This document shows, piece after piece, positions 1-7,443 of a DNA stretch of 64,000 bases. The stretch comes from an uncultured bacterium (lineage in GTDB: Bacteria; Cyanobacteriota; Vampirovibrionia; Gastranaerophilales; Gastranaerophilaceae). A program made the position numbers and the translations under genes. The DNA lies in the NCBI GenBank assembly GCA_949282215.1, contig CASDPF010000001.1, positions 62,001 to 126,000 on the forward strand, written 5' to 3'. The notes below the pieces were generated by a model. That model searched no databases. It was not told the DNA's origin and saw only the letters and a program-made list of their open reading frames with translations. How positions within the stretch are numbered: position 1 is the first letter of the stretch; every line of letters starts with the position of its first letter.

Positions 1-46
1 TATGATAAGTGATAAATAATTGTAATAAATCTTAGGAGAAATGTGT

Positions 47-706
47 ATGAAAAGAGGAGCTTTTACATTAGCAGAAGTGTTAATAACGTTAGGAATAATA
101 GGTGTAGTTGCGGCAATGACATTGCCGAATCTAATTTCTAAATATGATAAAAAAGTAGCTACAACTCGCCTGAAAAAATTCTATACAAGTTATCTGCAAG
201 CAATTTCATTAAGCAATTTTGAAAATTCAAGTGTAGAGGGAGCAGATATCTTATTATCAGGATCAACTCCAGAGCAAATGCTTGATTTGTATAATAGATA
301 TTTGAAGTCTTATCTTAAGACTGTTAAGGTTGCAAAAACTGCACTTGGTATTGAAGTAAAATTTTTAGATGGAAGTGGGATGCTTATAGCTAAGGATGAG
401 GGTTGTGCTGCAGGTACTGCGTGTACTCATATTCTATATTGTGTTGATTTTAAATATTGTGAAGAATATAAAGATAAAAATCGTTTATATAATCATGCAG
501 ATGGGAAGAATACTTTTTTATTCTATTCAGGTATCAATTTTGTTCCTGCTGTTCTATATGAATATGAAGATAATGGAAGTGTTACTTCAATAAGCAATTT
601 TAATCGTGAAGATGTAGTTAAAGCGTGTAAAAATCATGTAAGAAATTGTACTAGGTTACTATTGATTGATAATTGGGAATTTAAGGATGATTACCCTAGG
701 TGGTAA
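47..706 (+). CDS. Type IV/II prepilin-like protein
   Basis: This is a secreted pilin-like protein. The short basic leader (MKRGA) is followed by the prepilin N-methylation motif FTLAEVLITLG, with Glu at mature position 5 and a single hydrophobic helix. The residue before the cleavage site is Ala, not the usual Gly; prepilin peptidases tolerate this. The C-terminal domain has several Cys and ends in NWEFKDDYPRW, related to the GWK-PDDYP ending of other prepilins here. ATG 47 lies 7 nt after AGGAGA (34-39). An in-frame ATG at 41 is only 1 nt from it, so 47 is preferred. No pilus assembly genes are adjacent. Its upstream control region lies mostly outside the window. Confidence 0.88.
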   Translation: MKRGAFTLAEVLITLGIIGVVAAMTLPNLISKYDKKVATTRLKKFYTSYLQAISLSNFENSSVEGADILLSGSTPEQMLDLYNRYLKSYLKTVKVAKTALGIEVKFLDGSGMLIAKDEGCAAGTACTHILYCVDFKYCEEYKDKNRLYNHADGKNTFLFYSGINFVPAVLYEYEDNGSVTSISNFNREDVVKACKNHVRNCTRLLLIDNWEFKDDYPRW

Positions 707-737
707 ACTGGCATGTTTGTGCTAAAATTAAACTACG

Positions 738-2252
738 ATGAATTTAGATAGTGCGATAGATAGTTTTTTATCACCGATAGCCGATAAGATTTCAGGGATT
801 ATATTCAGCCACGTGACAATTCATGGGGTGAGGATTGAATTTCTTATTGCATTATTAATGATTGCTGCTTTTTATTTTACGTTCCGTACCCGATTTATTG
901 GAGTATGGGGATTTAAGCATGCATTAAAACTTATTACCAAAAATTATGAGCATAAAGATATCATCGTAAAAAAGAAAAGAGGAGAAGTCTCATCTTTTCA
1001 AGCTTTAACTGCGACAATTTCAGCTTCAGCAGGTATCGGAAATGTTGCAGGATCTGCAGCTGCTGTGTCTGTCGGTGGGCCTGGAGTTATTTTTTGGATG
1101 GTTATTGCCGGATTTTTCTCTATGGCTTTAAAATTTGCGGAAGTACTTTTAGGTTTAAAATTTCGTCAGATTAATAAAGACGGCTCTGTTGCAGGCGGAC
1201 CGATGTATTACATCCAAGCAGGGCTAAAAAATCATAAAATTCTTGGTAAATTTTCTCCTTATCTTGCAAAAATTTATGCTGTGTGTTGTATTTTTGCAAT
1301 GATAGGCGGATGGAATTTATTTCAGATAAATGCTATGACAACTCAAATTACTGAAGTTACCGGTGGTGAGAATAGTTTTTTTGCTAATCAAAGCTGGTTG
1401 TTAGGTTTGATTGTAGCTATAATTACATACTTTACAATTATCGGCGGGATAAAGGCGATAGGTAAGTTTACATCAAAAGTTACGCCTGCTATGTGTACTT
1501 TATATGTAGCATCTGCATTTGTAGTATGTCTTATGAATATTCATCATTTGCCGCATACAATTCATATAATTATAACAGAAGCTTTTAAACCAAGAGCAAT
1601 GGAAGGCGGAATGTTTGCTTGCATGCTTTGGGGATTTAGAAGAGCTATGTTCGCAAACGAATCAGGGCTTGGAACTGCTCCTATTGCTTTTTCTGCTGTT
1701 AAGACAAGTAAACCTGTCGCTCAAGCCTTTATCGCCATGCTTCAACCTTTTGTCGATACTGTAATTGTCGGTTCCGCTACTGCATTTGTGATTGTTGTAA
1801 GTGGTGTATATCTTCAAAATACAGGGCTTGCTGGAATTGAATTAACATCAAAAGCTTTTGGTACAGTATGTCCTTTCTTCCCTGTTTTGTTAACTTTTAT
1901 GGCAAGCTGTTTTGTCTTGTCAACAATGCTATGCGGCTCATATTACGGAATTAAGGGTTGGAACTATTTATTCGGTGAGTCAAAATTGACAACAAGAACT
2001 TTTCAGGTTATATATTGTATATTCATTGTAATCGGTTCAGCCATGAACTTTAAAAGTATTATAAATCTTTCAGATGCATTTACTTTATTCTTGGCGGTTC
2101 CGAATTTGATAGCAGTTTTCATACTTTCGGATGTTGTTATGAAGGAATTAAAACGCTATTGTAAAAAATATAATGTTGGGCTATTTAAAAATAATAAAGA
2201 GGAGAGAAAAGATGAAGAGTCAGTGCCTGGAGATTGTAAGACAGAAGTGTGA
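738..2252 (+). CDS. Sodium:alanine/glycine symporter (AGCS family)
   Basis: This is a polytopic inner-membrane protein of 504 residues that imports alanine or glycine with Na+ (family knowledge). The AGCS signature is clear at residues 97-120 (SAGIGNVAG followed by GGPGVIFW). Many hydrophobic helices follow, and the family-like stretch LAVPNLIAVFILS lies near the C-terminus. The length fits the family. There is no strong Shine-Dalgarno before ATG 738. The last 41 nt overlap the start of the downstream uracil-DNA glycosylase, so the two are probably co-transcribed and translationally coupled. The exact substrate cannot be read from sequence. Confidence 0.93.
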   Translation: MNLDSAIDSFLSPIADKISGIIFSHVTIHGVRIEFLIALLMIAAFYFTFRTRFIGVWGFKHALKLITKNYEHKDIIVKKKRGEVSSFQALTATISASAGIGNVAGSAAAVSVGGPGVIFWMVIAGFFSMALKFAEVLLGLKFRQINKDGSVAGGPMYYIQAGLKNHKILGKFSPYLAKIYAVCCIFAMIGGWNLFQINAMTTQITEVTGGENSFFANQSWLLGLIVAIITYFTIIGGIKAIGKFTSKVTPAMCTLYVASAFVVCLMNIHHLPHTIHIIITEAFKPRAMEGGMFACMLWGFRRAMFANESGLGTAPIAFSAVKTSKPVAQAFIAMLQPFVDTVIVGSATAFVIVVSGVYLQNTGLAGIELTSKAFGTVCPFFPVLLTFMASCFVLSTMLCGSYYGIKGWNYLFGESKLTTRTFQVIYCIFIVIGSAMNFKSIINLSDAFTLFLAVPNLIAVFILSDVVMKELKRYCKKYNVGLFKNNKEERKDEESVPGDCKTEV

Positions 2253-2844
2253 AAGCTGTAAAGGCTGTGTGCTTGCAAAAACCAGAAATAATGTAGTATT
2301 TGGGGATGGAAATCCATCTACTGCCAGAATAGTTTTAATTGGGGAAGCTCCCGGAGAAATGGAAGATGAGATGGGCATGCCATTTGTTGGTCGTGCCGGT
2401 CAGCTATTGGATGAATTTCTTTCAGAAGCAGGTATTTCTCGTCAAAATGATTTGTATATTATAAACACAGTTAAATGCAGACCACCAGAAAACAGAGTTC
2501 CTACTGATGAAGAAAAATCAGCTTGTCGTAAATTTTTGGAAGCTCAAATTGATGTTATTAAACCTGAAGCTATTATTCTTTGCGGTGCTACTGCTTTAAA
2601 ATCATTTATTGAACTTGATAAAAAACAAACTATCTCAAAAGTTCGAGGTAAATGGATGACTGTAAGCGTGGATGGTGTTGAATATAAGGCAATGACTATT
2701 TTCCATCCGTCTTATTTGCTAAGAAATCATTCTATGGATGAAGGGTCTCCAAGAAGATTAATGCAGCAAGATTTAGCTGAAATTAAAAGCTCAATTCTTG
2801 ATAAAGAATTTATCAGTAAGACTAAAGAACTTGTTATGGTATAA
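2212..2844 (+). CDS. Family 4 uracil-DNA glycosylase (Fe-S type)
   Basis: This enzyme removes uracil from DNA in base-excision repair. The 210-residue protein carries GEAPGEME at residues 44-51 (water-activating motif region) and HPSYLL at 165-170. Four Cys in the type 4 arrangement (C13, C16, C89, C105) should bind a 4Fe-4S cluster. ATG 2212 is chosen because AGAGGAGAG lies just upstream; an earlier in-frame start at 2173 would add 13 residues without a good ribosome site. It overlaps the symporter by 41 nt. A perfect terminator follows at 2859. Confidence 0.93.
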   Translation: MKSQCLEIVRQKCESCKGCVLAKTRNNVVFGDGNPSTARIVLIGEAPGEMEDEMGMPFVGRAGQLLDEFLSEAGISRQNDLYIINTVKCRPPENRVPTDEEKSACRKFLEAQIDVIKPEAIILCGATALKSFIELDKKQTISKVRGKWMTVSVDGVEYKAMTIFHPSYLLRNHSMDEGSPRRLMQQDLAEIKSSILDKEFISKTKELVMV

Positions 2845-2858
2845 TTTATAAAAGTATA

Positions 2859-2898
2859 AAAACGATAGGTTGTGTAAAACTCAACCTATCGTTTTTAA
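2859..2898 (+). terminator. Rho-independent terminator after UDG
   Basis: A perfect 14-bp stem (AAAACGATAGGTTG, 2859-2872, with its complement at 2882-2895) closes a 9-nt loop and runs into T residues. It separates the symporter-UDG operon from the leader element that follows. Confidence 0.9.
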
Positions 2899-2927
2899 TT
2901 GCAAAATTTCAAATTATATATTATAAT
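2899..2927 (+). promoter_or_regulatory. Sigma-70-type promoter of leader element, copy 1
   Basis: TTGCAA (2899-2904) and TATAAT (2922-2927) are separated by 17 nt. A second TATAAT sits at 2934-2939. The homologous leader at 41 kb has TTGCAG, 17 nt, TATAAT, which supports the call. Confidence 0.6.
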
Positions 2928-2958
2928 ATTATGTATAATATATTAACAAGGAGGATGT

Positions 2959-3009
2959 ATGCAAAAAACGCAAATAGATAGAATTTCGGGGGGGGGGGCT
3001 ACCAACTAA
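2959..3009 (+). CDS. 16-codon mini-ORF in leader copy 1
   Basis: ATG 2959 follows GGAGG (2950-2954) by 4 nt and encodes MQKTQIDRISGGGATN. The second copy encodes MQKSLIERISGGGATN. Two of the three differences are conservative (T/S and D/E), which hints that the peptide or its translation matters. The three Gly come from the G11 run. A shift to the -1 frame inside the run would skip the TAA and extend the peptide through GYQLTVRTSISDLDLR, ending only after the terminator region. The ORF may act as a leader peptide whose translation affects downstream RNA folding. Expression is unproven. Confidence 0.4.
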   Translation: MQKTQIDRISGGGATN

Positions 3010-3068
3010 CAGTTAGGACAAGCATTTCCGACTTAGACCTCCGATGTAAAGAAAGAGTTGAAAAGCAA

Positions 3069-3096
3069 GCCGTGCCAAATGACACGGTGTTTTTTG
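3069..3096 (+). terminator. Terminator of leader copy 1
   Basis: CCGTG (3070-3074) pairs with CACGG (3083-3087), with an added inner C-G pair over an AAAT loop. It is followed by TGTTTTTT. The prepilin ATG lies 34 nt beyond it, so it could work as an attenuator. Confidence 0.7.
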
Positions 3097-3129
3097 TACG
3101 AAAAATCTAGTATATAAAAGGAGGATAAA

Positions 3130-3843
3130 ATGAAAATGAGGAAAGCTTTTACATTGGCCGAAGTATTGATAACCTTAGGTTTGATAGGTGTTGTTGCAGC
3201 TTTGACTATACCAAATGTTACATCGTATTATCGTAAAAAGATTGTAGAAACTAGATTAGCAAAGTTTTATTCAAATATTAATCAGGCTGTTCAAATGTCC
3301 GAGAAGGATAATGGTCCGAAAGAATATTGGGAGAAACTGGGAACTGATAATCCTGATGATAATGCTCAAAATGGTGAAATACTTCCATCTATTTGGTTTG
3401 ATAAATATTTAAAACCTTATCTTAAATATTCTGGTTTAAAAGTGAATGATGTGACTGGTCGTGTTATGGTTTATTTTCCTGATGGCAGTTTATGTCTTAT
3501 TGGAGGTTTAAGTTTTCATTTTTGGCCTGAGGCGGGAAGTTTTGAAAATTATAATGCAGATGCCGATACTTCTGCAGGAGAATCCAGAAATAACTATAAA
3601 ATTTCCGGTATAAAATATTTTACTTTTTTCTTCGCTCCATATTCTCTTGAAGAAAATCAAAAATTTCATTATAAAAAAGGTGTTGAACCTTATAAAGTTA
3701 AATGGGATGGGACTATCGAAAAACTTAAAAATGATAGTTCTATAGGCTGTCGTGAAACTGTTTCAAATGAACGAGCTTATTGTGCAGCTTTGATTCAGCA
3801 AAACGGTTGGAAGATCCCTGATGACTATCCGTTAAAATTTTAA
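3130..3843 (+). CDS. Type IV/II prepilin-like protein
   Basis: The 237-residue protein has the leader MKMRKA, then FTLAEVLITLG and one hydrophobic helix, with Ala at -1. It is an exported, N-methylated pilin-like subunit by family knowledge. The C-terminal domain has Cys in ...IGCRE... and ...AYCAALI and ends NGWKIPDDYPLKF, a tail shared with other prepilins in the window. ATG 3130 has AAAGGAGG ending 5 nt upstream (GGAGG 3120-3124). It is preceded by the G11 leader and its terminator, so transcription probably depends on read-through or a promoter in the short gap. A bidirectional terminator follows. Confidence 0.9.
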   Translation: MKMRKAFTLAEVLITLGLIGVVAALTIPNVTSYYRKKIVETRLAKFYSNINQAVQMSEKDNGPKEYWEKLGTDNPDDNAQNGEILPSIWFDKYLKPYLKYSGLKVNDVTGRVMVYFPDGSLCLIGGLSFHFWPEAGSFENYNADADTSAGESRNNYKISGIKYFTFFFAPYSLEENQKFHYKKGVEPYKVKWDGTIEKLKNDSSIGCRETVSNERAYCAALIQQNGWKIPDDYPLKF

Positions 3844-3875
3844 AAAATAACCTGTGTTTAGCACAGGTTATTTTT
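3844..3875. terminator. Bidirectional terminator
   Basis: A 13-bp perfect stem (AAAATAACCTGTG, 3844-3856, with 3862-3874) has A-rich and T-rich flanks on both sides. It serves the converging prepilin and minus-strand gene. The minus-strand stop codon sits in the hairpin loop. Confidence 0.88.
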
Positions 3876-5162
3876 ATTTTTCATATTAGCATTTACAATA
3901 CCTGGTTCAAGTTCTGAGCCTGTTACCAGTCTTCTGAATGCAAATTGTACTTTCGGCAGGCAATATGCCAGTAAGAAACTGCTTAGGCCGACATTTGCAA
4001 GAATGTTAAAGGTTTTTATTCCTTTTGCTCGTTTTGCAAGCTTTTCTACGGATTTTGAAGATTGTGCTGATTTCGCAAATTCTTCTATATCATTTTTGAA
4101 TTGTGCCAGTTTTTTTATATCGACATAAGCTCTTGGGTCGCGTATGTTTTCGTTAAGCATTTTTATCTTTTCAAATTTGTTGGCATATTCTACAAACAGA
4201 CTTTTAGGATTATTATCTACAAAATCTAAAAGGTCTTTTGCGTTATCGCTTTTTGGTAAAAGTAATTTCCCGTTTTTAATTTCTTCTATGAAATTTTTAT
4301 CGGCTAAGATTAGCGGATCCAGATTTGTATTTAGTTTGAATATTTTTTTTGTTGTATAGTTCATTCCTTTTTCAATTTGTTCTGGTGCTACATAATTAAG
4401 GTACATCATGCCTGCCATTTTAAAGGCAATATCTTTTGCTTCATTACGATTTCCGTCAGGGCCTTTTCTTGCGGTTACAATTCTTCCGAATGCATATCCG
4501 CCGTCTATTACTTCCATTTTCTCTTTTGTTGAAAAGTTAGCAAGTGTTGACATTATGTTTCCTGTAAAAGGAGTTTTTGAAGTTTGATATTTTACTTGAC
4601 CAATGATATTTTCATTTTGAGATGATTTGTCTTGAGTATTTTGTTTTGCCTTTCTAAGTTCTTCTATTTTTTTAGCTGAAGATGCAAATATTAGTTTCGG
4701 TAATATAAAACCAATCATGACAATCGGGATAATCGTTGAGGCTAAGAATTTTGAGCCCAATAGCATTTGATAAGTTTTTTTAGCTTTTGCATCACGTAAT
4801 TTGATTAAGTCTTTCACTGCATCTGGGGCAATTTTTTCAAATTTTTTGATGTTGTATTCTAAGCCTTGAGCTTCTTCTTCTTTTAAAAGTTTCAAGTTGA
4901 TATCAGGGTTGAAGCCTAACTTTTTAATTATTTTATTTATAATAGCACTTAAAAAAGGAATTGCTCCAAGCCAAATTCCTGAGCCTATGTATTCATCCAA
5001 AAATCTTTCTCTTGTTGCAAGTTTTTGGATTTCTTTATCGTTTTTATTTTCTTTGTATGTAAGATAAACTTTTGTCGGAACTTCAATTCCACAATCTCTT
5101 ACCAGAAGGGGGTATATGCTGCTGTTGTTTCCTATAGCTGAAATAATACTTGTTATTGACAT
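3858..5162 (-). CDS. Uncharacterised membrane protein (434 aa)
   Basis: I do not recognise this family. The protein has hydrophobic segments near residues 60-75 (GSGIWLGAIPFLSAII), 140-160 (FLASTIIPIVMIGFILPKLIF) and 390-410 (FNILANVGLSSFLLAYCLP). Charged, Lys/Glu-rich stretches with coiled-coil character lie between them. It looks like an integral membrane protein with large soluble loops. A structured 82-nt inverted repeat lies just upstream (5218-5299), either in its 5' leader or as the end of the preceding gene's transcript. Its C-terminal codons are part of the shared terminator hairpin. Confidence 0.75.
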   Translation of the reverse strand: MSITSIISAIGNNSSIYPLLVRDCGIEVPTKVYLTYKENKNDKEIQKLATRERFLDEYIGSGIWLGAIPFLSAIINKIIKKLGFNPDINLKLLKEEEAQGLEYNIKKFEKIAPDAVKDLIKLRDAKAKKTYQMLLGSKFLASTIIPIVMIGFILPKLIFASSAKKIEELRKAKQNTQDKSSQNENIIGQVKYQTSKTPFTGNIMSTLANFSTKEKMEVIDGGYAFGRIVTARKGPDGNRNEAKDIAFKMAGMMYLNYVAPEQIEKGMNYTTKKIFKLNTNLDPLILADKNFIEEIKNGKLLLPKSDNAKDLLDFVDNNPKSLFVEYANKFEKIKMLNENIRDPRAYVDIKKLAQFKNDIEEFAKSAQSSKSVEKLAKRAKGIKTFNILANVGLSSFLLAYCLPKVQFAFRRLVTGSELEPGIVNANMKNKNNLC

Positions 5163-5217
5163 TTTAATATTTCTCCAATTCTTTTATGTGCTTACTAAGA
5201 CCAATTCACGCGGGGTT

Positions 5218-5299
5218 CCTGAAAAGGCCGTTTTTTATAAAAGAATTGAACCTAAAAGTTTTAAAATTTGCGTAACATCAATTCTACAGCCTTTTCAGG
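5218..5299. repeat. Two-tier inverted repeat (82-nt hairpin)
   Basis: The outer arms are CCTGAAAAGGC (5218-5228) and its exact complement (5289-5299). The inner arms are AGAATTGA (5242-5249) and its exact complement (5278-5285). The internal loop is lopsided (13 versus 3 nt) and the apical loop is AT-rich. It fills most of the 226-nt gap between two minus-strand genes. It may be a 5'-leader structure, a processed 3' end or a small non-autonomous repeat. Confidence 0.6.
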
Positions 5300-5388
5300 T
5301 TGTTATGATGATGTAAATGCAAATTTAAGGTAAAATTAATCTTCATTATATTTTTATGTTAGCAAAAAAAAATTAAATTACAATATGA

Positions 5389-6396
5389 CTATAATATATC
5401 ACTATATATTTCTAAAAACTCCTTGTAAGCAGGGACTGCAAAAGGTTTTGAACGTGTAGTATCAAAATCTTTATATATCATCATTGCATTATCTTTCGTG
5501 CGTGAAAGACCGGTATTTTTGCCTGCTTCAAGAGCTTTATTAATAATTAAGGTTGAGTATTCTATGAGTTTATCTTTATCGGTATTGCTTAATTTATTGT
5601 ATACTTTTGAATGAATAAAGGGGTCAAGCATAAGATTAATAAGGCTGTCAGTGCCGTTATATGGTTCAAGAGAACCGTTATCTATGTGCTTATACCATAA
5701 ATCAATTATTCCTATATGTTTTGTATTGTTATTTGTTATCAGATTATTCGGATTAATTATGTCAATTTCTGATTCTGTGTATTTGTTTAATAAATTTATA
5801 TTTTTAGCAATTTCATCAAAACTGGTTTGAGGAAATTCTGATAGATTTTTAATTTTATTCAAGAAAAGTTTAGCGTCACGATGAATGATATCTTCTCCTG
5901 ATTGAATTCTCTGGATTGCATTGGACCAATCAGGTAGGGAATGACTTTCGCCTATAACTTTTTTGTTTATATAAAATCCAAACCCGTTAGTTGCGATGTA
6001 TTGCCCAAAATTCGGTGCAAGCTCATTTTGTTTTTCTTCTCTAATTGTTGAGTTTATAAAATTTTGCGGAGTAAATTTATTCCTTTCAATTCTTATAATG
6101 TAATCGGAAATTCCGGGGATATCATAAGCATTTGCGGAAAATCCGCTGCCAATAAAGTTGTTTTTATCATTTATTGTAGATAAGACAACATTTTTTAAAG
6201 ATTTGTTTTTGTAAACTCTTCTCATTGAGACTAAAAAATCATTATAACTTAAGTTTTTTCCAAAAACTATGTTTTGATTGTAATTTGGAAAATATGTAAC
6301 ATTTTGCATATTTTCTGTGTGATTTTGCTTATATTCAGTCTTGTTTTGTTGCTTTTTACAAGTTTTTATTGATGGTGTAATCGGGTAAATTTTCAT
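5389..6396 (-). CDS. Kinase-fold-like protein (tentative), 335 aa
   Basis: There is no firm family match. Several features fit a protein-kinase-like fold: a glycine-rich GSGFSANAYDIPG loop at residues 83-95, a following strand YIIRIER where Arg sits in place of the usual Lys, DIINPNN (212-218) resembling the catalytic loop D-x4-N, and IIDLW (230-234) resembling DFG. The Lys change suggests a divergent or pseudo-kinase. The first 45 residues are polar and low-complexity and end in NIVFGKN, similar to N-terminal extensions on other proteins here. The start is the only ATG near the 5' end. It is divergent from the 6436 gene. Structure prediction would decide. Confidence 0.6.
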   Translation of the reverse strand: MKIYPITPSIKTCKKQQNKTEYKQNHTENMQNVTYFPNYNQNIVFGKNLSYNDFLVSMRRVYKNKSLKNVVLSTINDKNNFIGSGFSANAYDIPGISDYIIRIERNKFTPQNFINSTIREEKQNELAPNFGQYIATNGFGFYINKKVIGESHSLPDWSNAIQRIQSGEDIIHRDAKLFLNKIKNLSEFPQTSFDEIAKNINLLNKYTESEIDIINPNNLITNNNTKHIGIIDLWYKHIDNGSLEPYNGTDSLINLMLDPFIHSKVYNKLSNTDKDKLIEYSTLIINKALEAGKNTGLSRTKDNAMMIYKDFDTTRSKPFAVPAYKEFLEIYSDIL

Positions 6397-6435
6397 TATG
6401 ATATTGTCCTGTTGTTTTTGTGATAAGATTGTACC

Positions 6436-7437
6436 ATGAGCAAAAAAAAGATTGTAGCTTTATTAATAACAATTTTGCTGCTTTGTTTGATTTTTTATAA
6501 GATTGACTGGAGTGAGCTTTTACACACCTTTAGGTCATTTAATTTTAAAAATATATGGCTTATTGTCCCTTTATATGTTCTTACTCTTTATATTAGGGGA
6601 ATTCGCTGGAAGGCTTTGCTTTTAAATGATTCTAAATATTCATCACTTCATCTTGGAGAAGTCTTTACTGTAGGGAGTATGTTGAATATATTTTTGCCAG
6701 CAAGAGCCGGAGATGTTTATCGAGCATATTATTTAGGGTCTGTTAAAGGTGAAAAGAAAATGAAAGTCTTTGGCTCTATTATCCTTGAACGAACTCTTGA
6801 CGGTATAAGCGTATTCCTTATGCTGCTTGCTGCAATTCTTTTATATTGTAAGCAGCAATGGATTTTGCATATTGCTTATGGAATCGGAGTTTTATTTGTA
6901 GGTAGTCTTATTGTTTTTTATTTAGTATTTAAATTTAATAAAATTGATTTTATATGCGATAAAATGTCCGCTTTTGCAGTGAAATTACCTGCTAAAATTT
7001 CAAAAGTTGCAGTGAATTCAATTGATAAAATTTGCAGTTATACAAAATCTTTTATGGAGGGGTTTGAAGTCTTAGACTATCCTCGTTATTGGTGGCTTGC
7101 GTGTTTTACGAGCCTTGTTGTCTGGGGTATAGAGGCTTATGTTGCTTTTTTGATTGTCGATAGTTTCGGATTGGGGCTTGGGTTCTCTGCCGGACTTTTT
7201 GTTTTGAGTCTTATTTCTTTTTCAACTATGATTCCTTCTACTTCTGTATTTTTAGGACCTTACCAGGTCGCATACATTATGGCTTTGGGTATTTTTGGAA
7301 TAGAAAAATCCACTGCTCTTGCAGTGTCGACTGTTCACCAAACTTTGTTAATGATTATTCTTACAATTATTGGCGGGTATTATCTTTTAAAATTTAATAT
7401 TTCTATGAAGGATGTTGAAGCTTCTAAAGTTAAATAG
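6436..7437 (+). CDS. LPG synthase TM-region/flippase-like membrane protein (UPF0104 type)
   Basis: This is a 333-residue polytopic membrane protein. After the first helix (residues 5-22) come the family-like stretches LYIRGIRWKALL and FLPARAGDVYRAYYLG. A conserved C-terminal block follows with STMIPSTSVFLGPYQ. These match the lysylphosphatidylglycerol synthetase transmembrane-region family (as in MprF or AglD relatives), which handles lipid-linked substrates. No synthetase domain is present, so the substrate is unknown. It stands alone, divergent from the kinase-like gene and ending 7 nt before a converging gene. Confidence 0.85.
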   Translation: MSKKKIVALLITILLLCLIFYKIDWSELLHTFRSFNFKNIWLIVPLYVLTLYIRGIRWKALLLNDSKYSSLHLGEVFTVGSMLNIFLPARAGDVYRAYYLGSVKGEKKMKVFGSIILERTLDGISVFLMLLAAILLYCKQQWILHIAYGIGVLFVGSLIVFYLVFKFNKIDFICDKMSAFAVKLPAKISKVAVNSIDKICSYTKSFMEGFEVLDYPRYWWLACFTSLVVWGIEAYVAFLIVDSFGLGLGFSAGLFVLSLISFSTMIPSTSVFLGPYQVAYIMALGIFGIEKSTALAVSTVHQTLLMIILTIIGGYYLLKFNISMKDVEASKVK

Positions 7438-7443
7438 CAGAGC

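Larger units (their letters stand above)
2940..3100 (+). ncRNA. G11 leader element, copy 1 (candidate structured RNA with mini-ORF)
   Basis: About 150 nt align almost end to end with 41111-41270. The order is GGAGG ribosome site, 16-codon ORF, a run of 11 G (2988-2998), a 66-nt block identical in both copies (2980-3045), a variable AG-rich linker and a terminator hairpin. The identical core contains CTAACAGTTAG, which can form a small hairpin, a second TTAG that could compete for the same CTAA, and CCTCC (3038-3042), which can pair with a GGAGG ribosome site. Both copies lie directly upstream of a prepilin gene. It could be a cis leader (attenuator) for that gene or an independent small transcript. 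I do not recognise it as a named RNA family. Confidence 0.6.

Noticed and set aside
2988-2998. G11 run as an assembly artefact
   Set aside because: The same length appears in two distant loci with diverged flanks. A systematic error cannot be fully excluded without reads.
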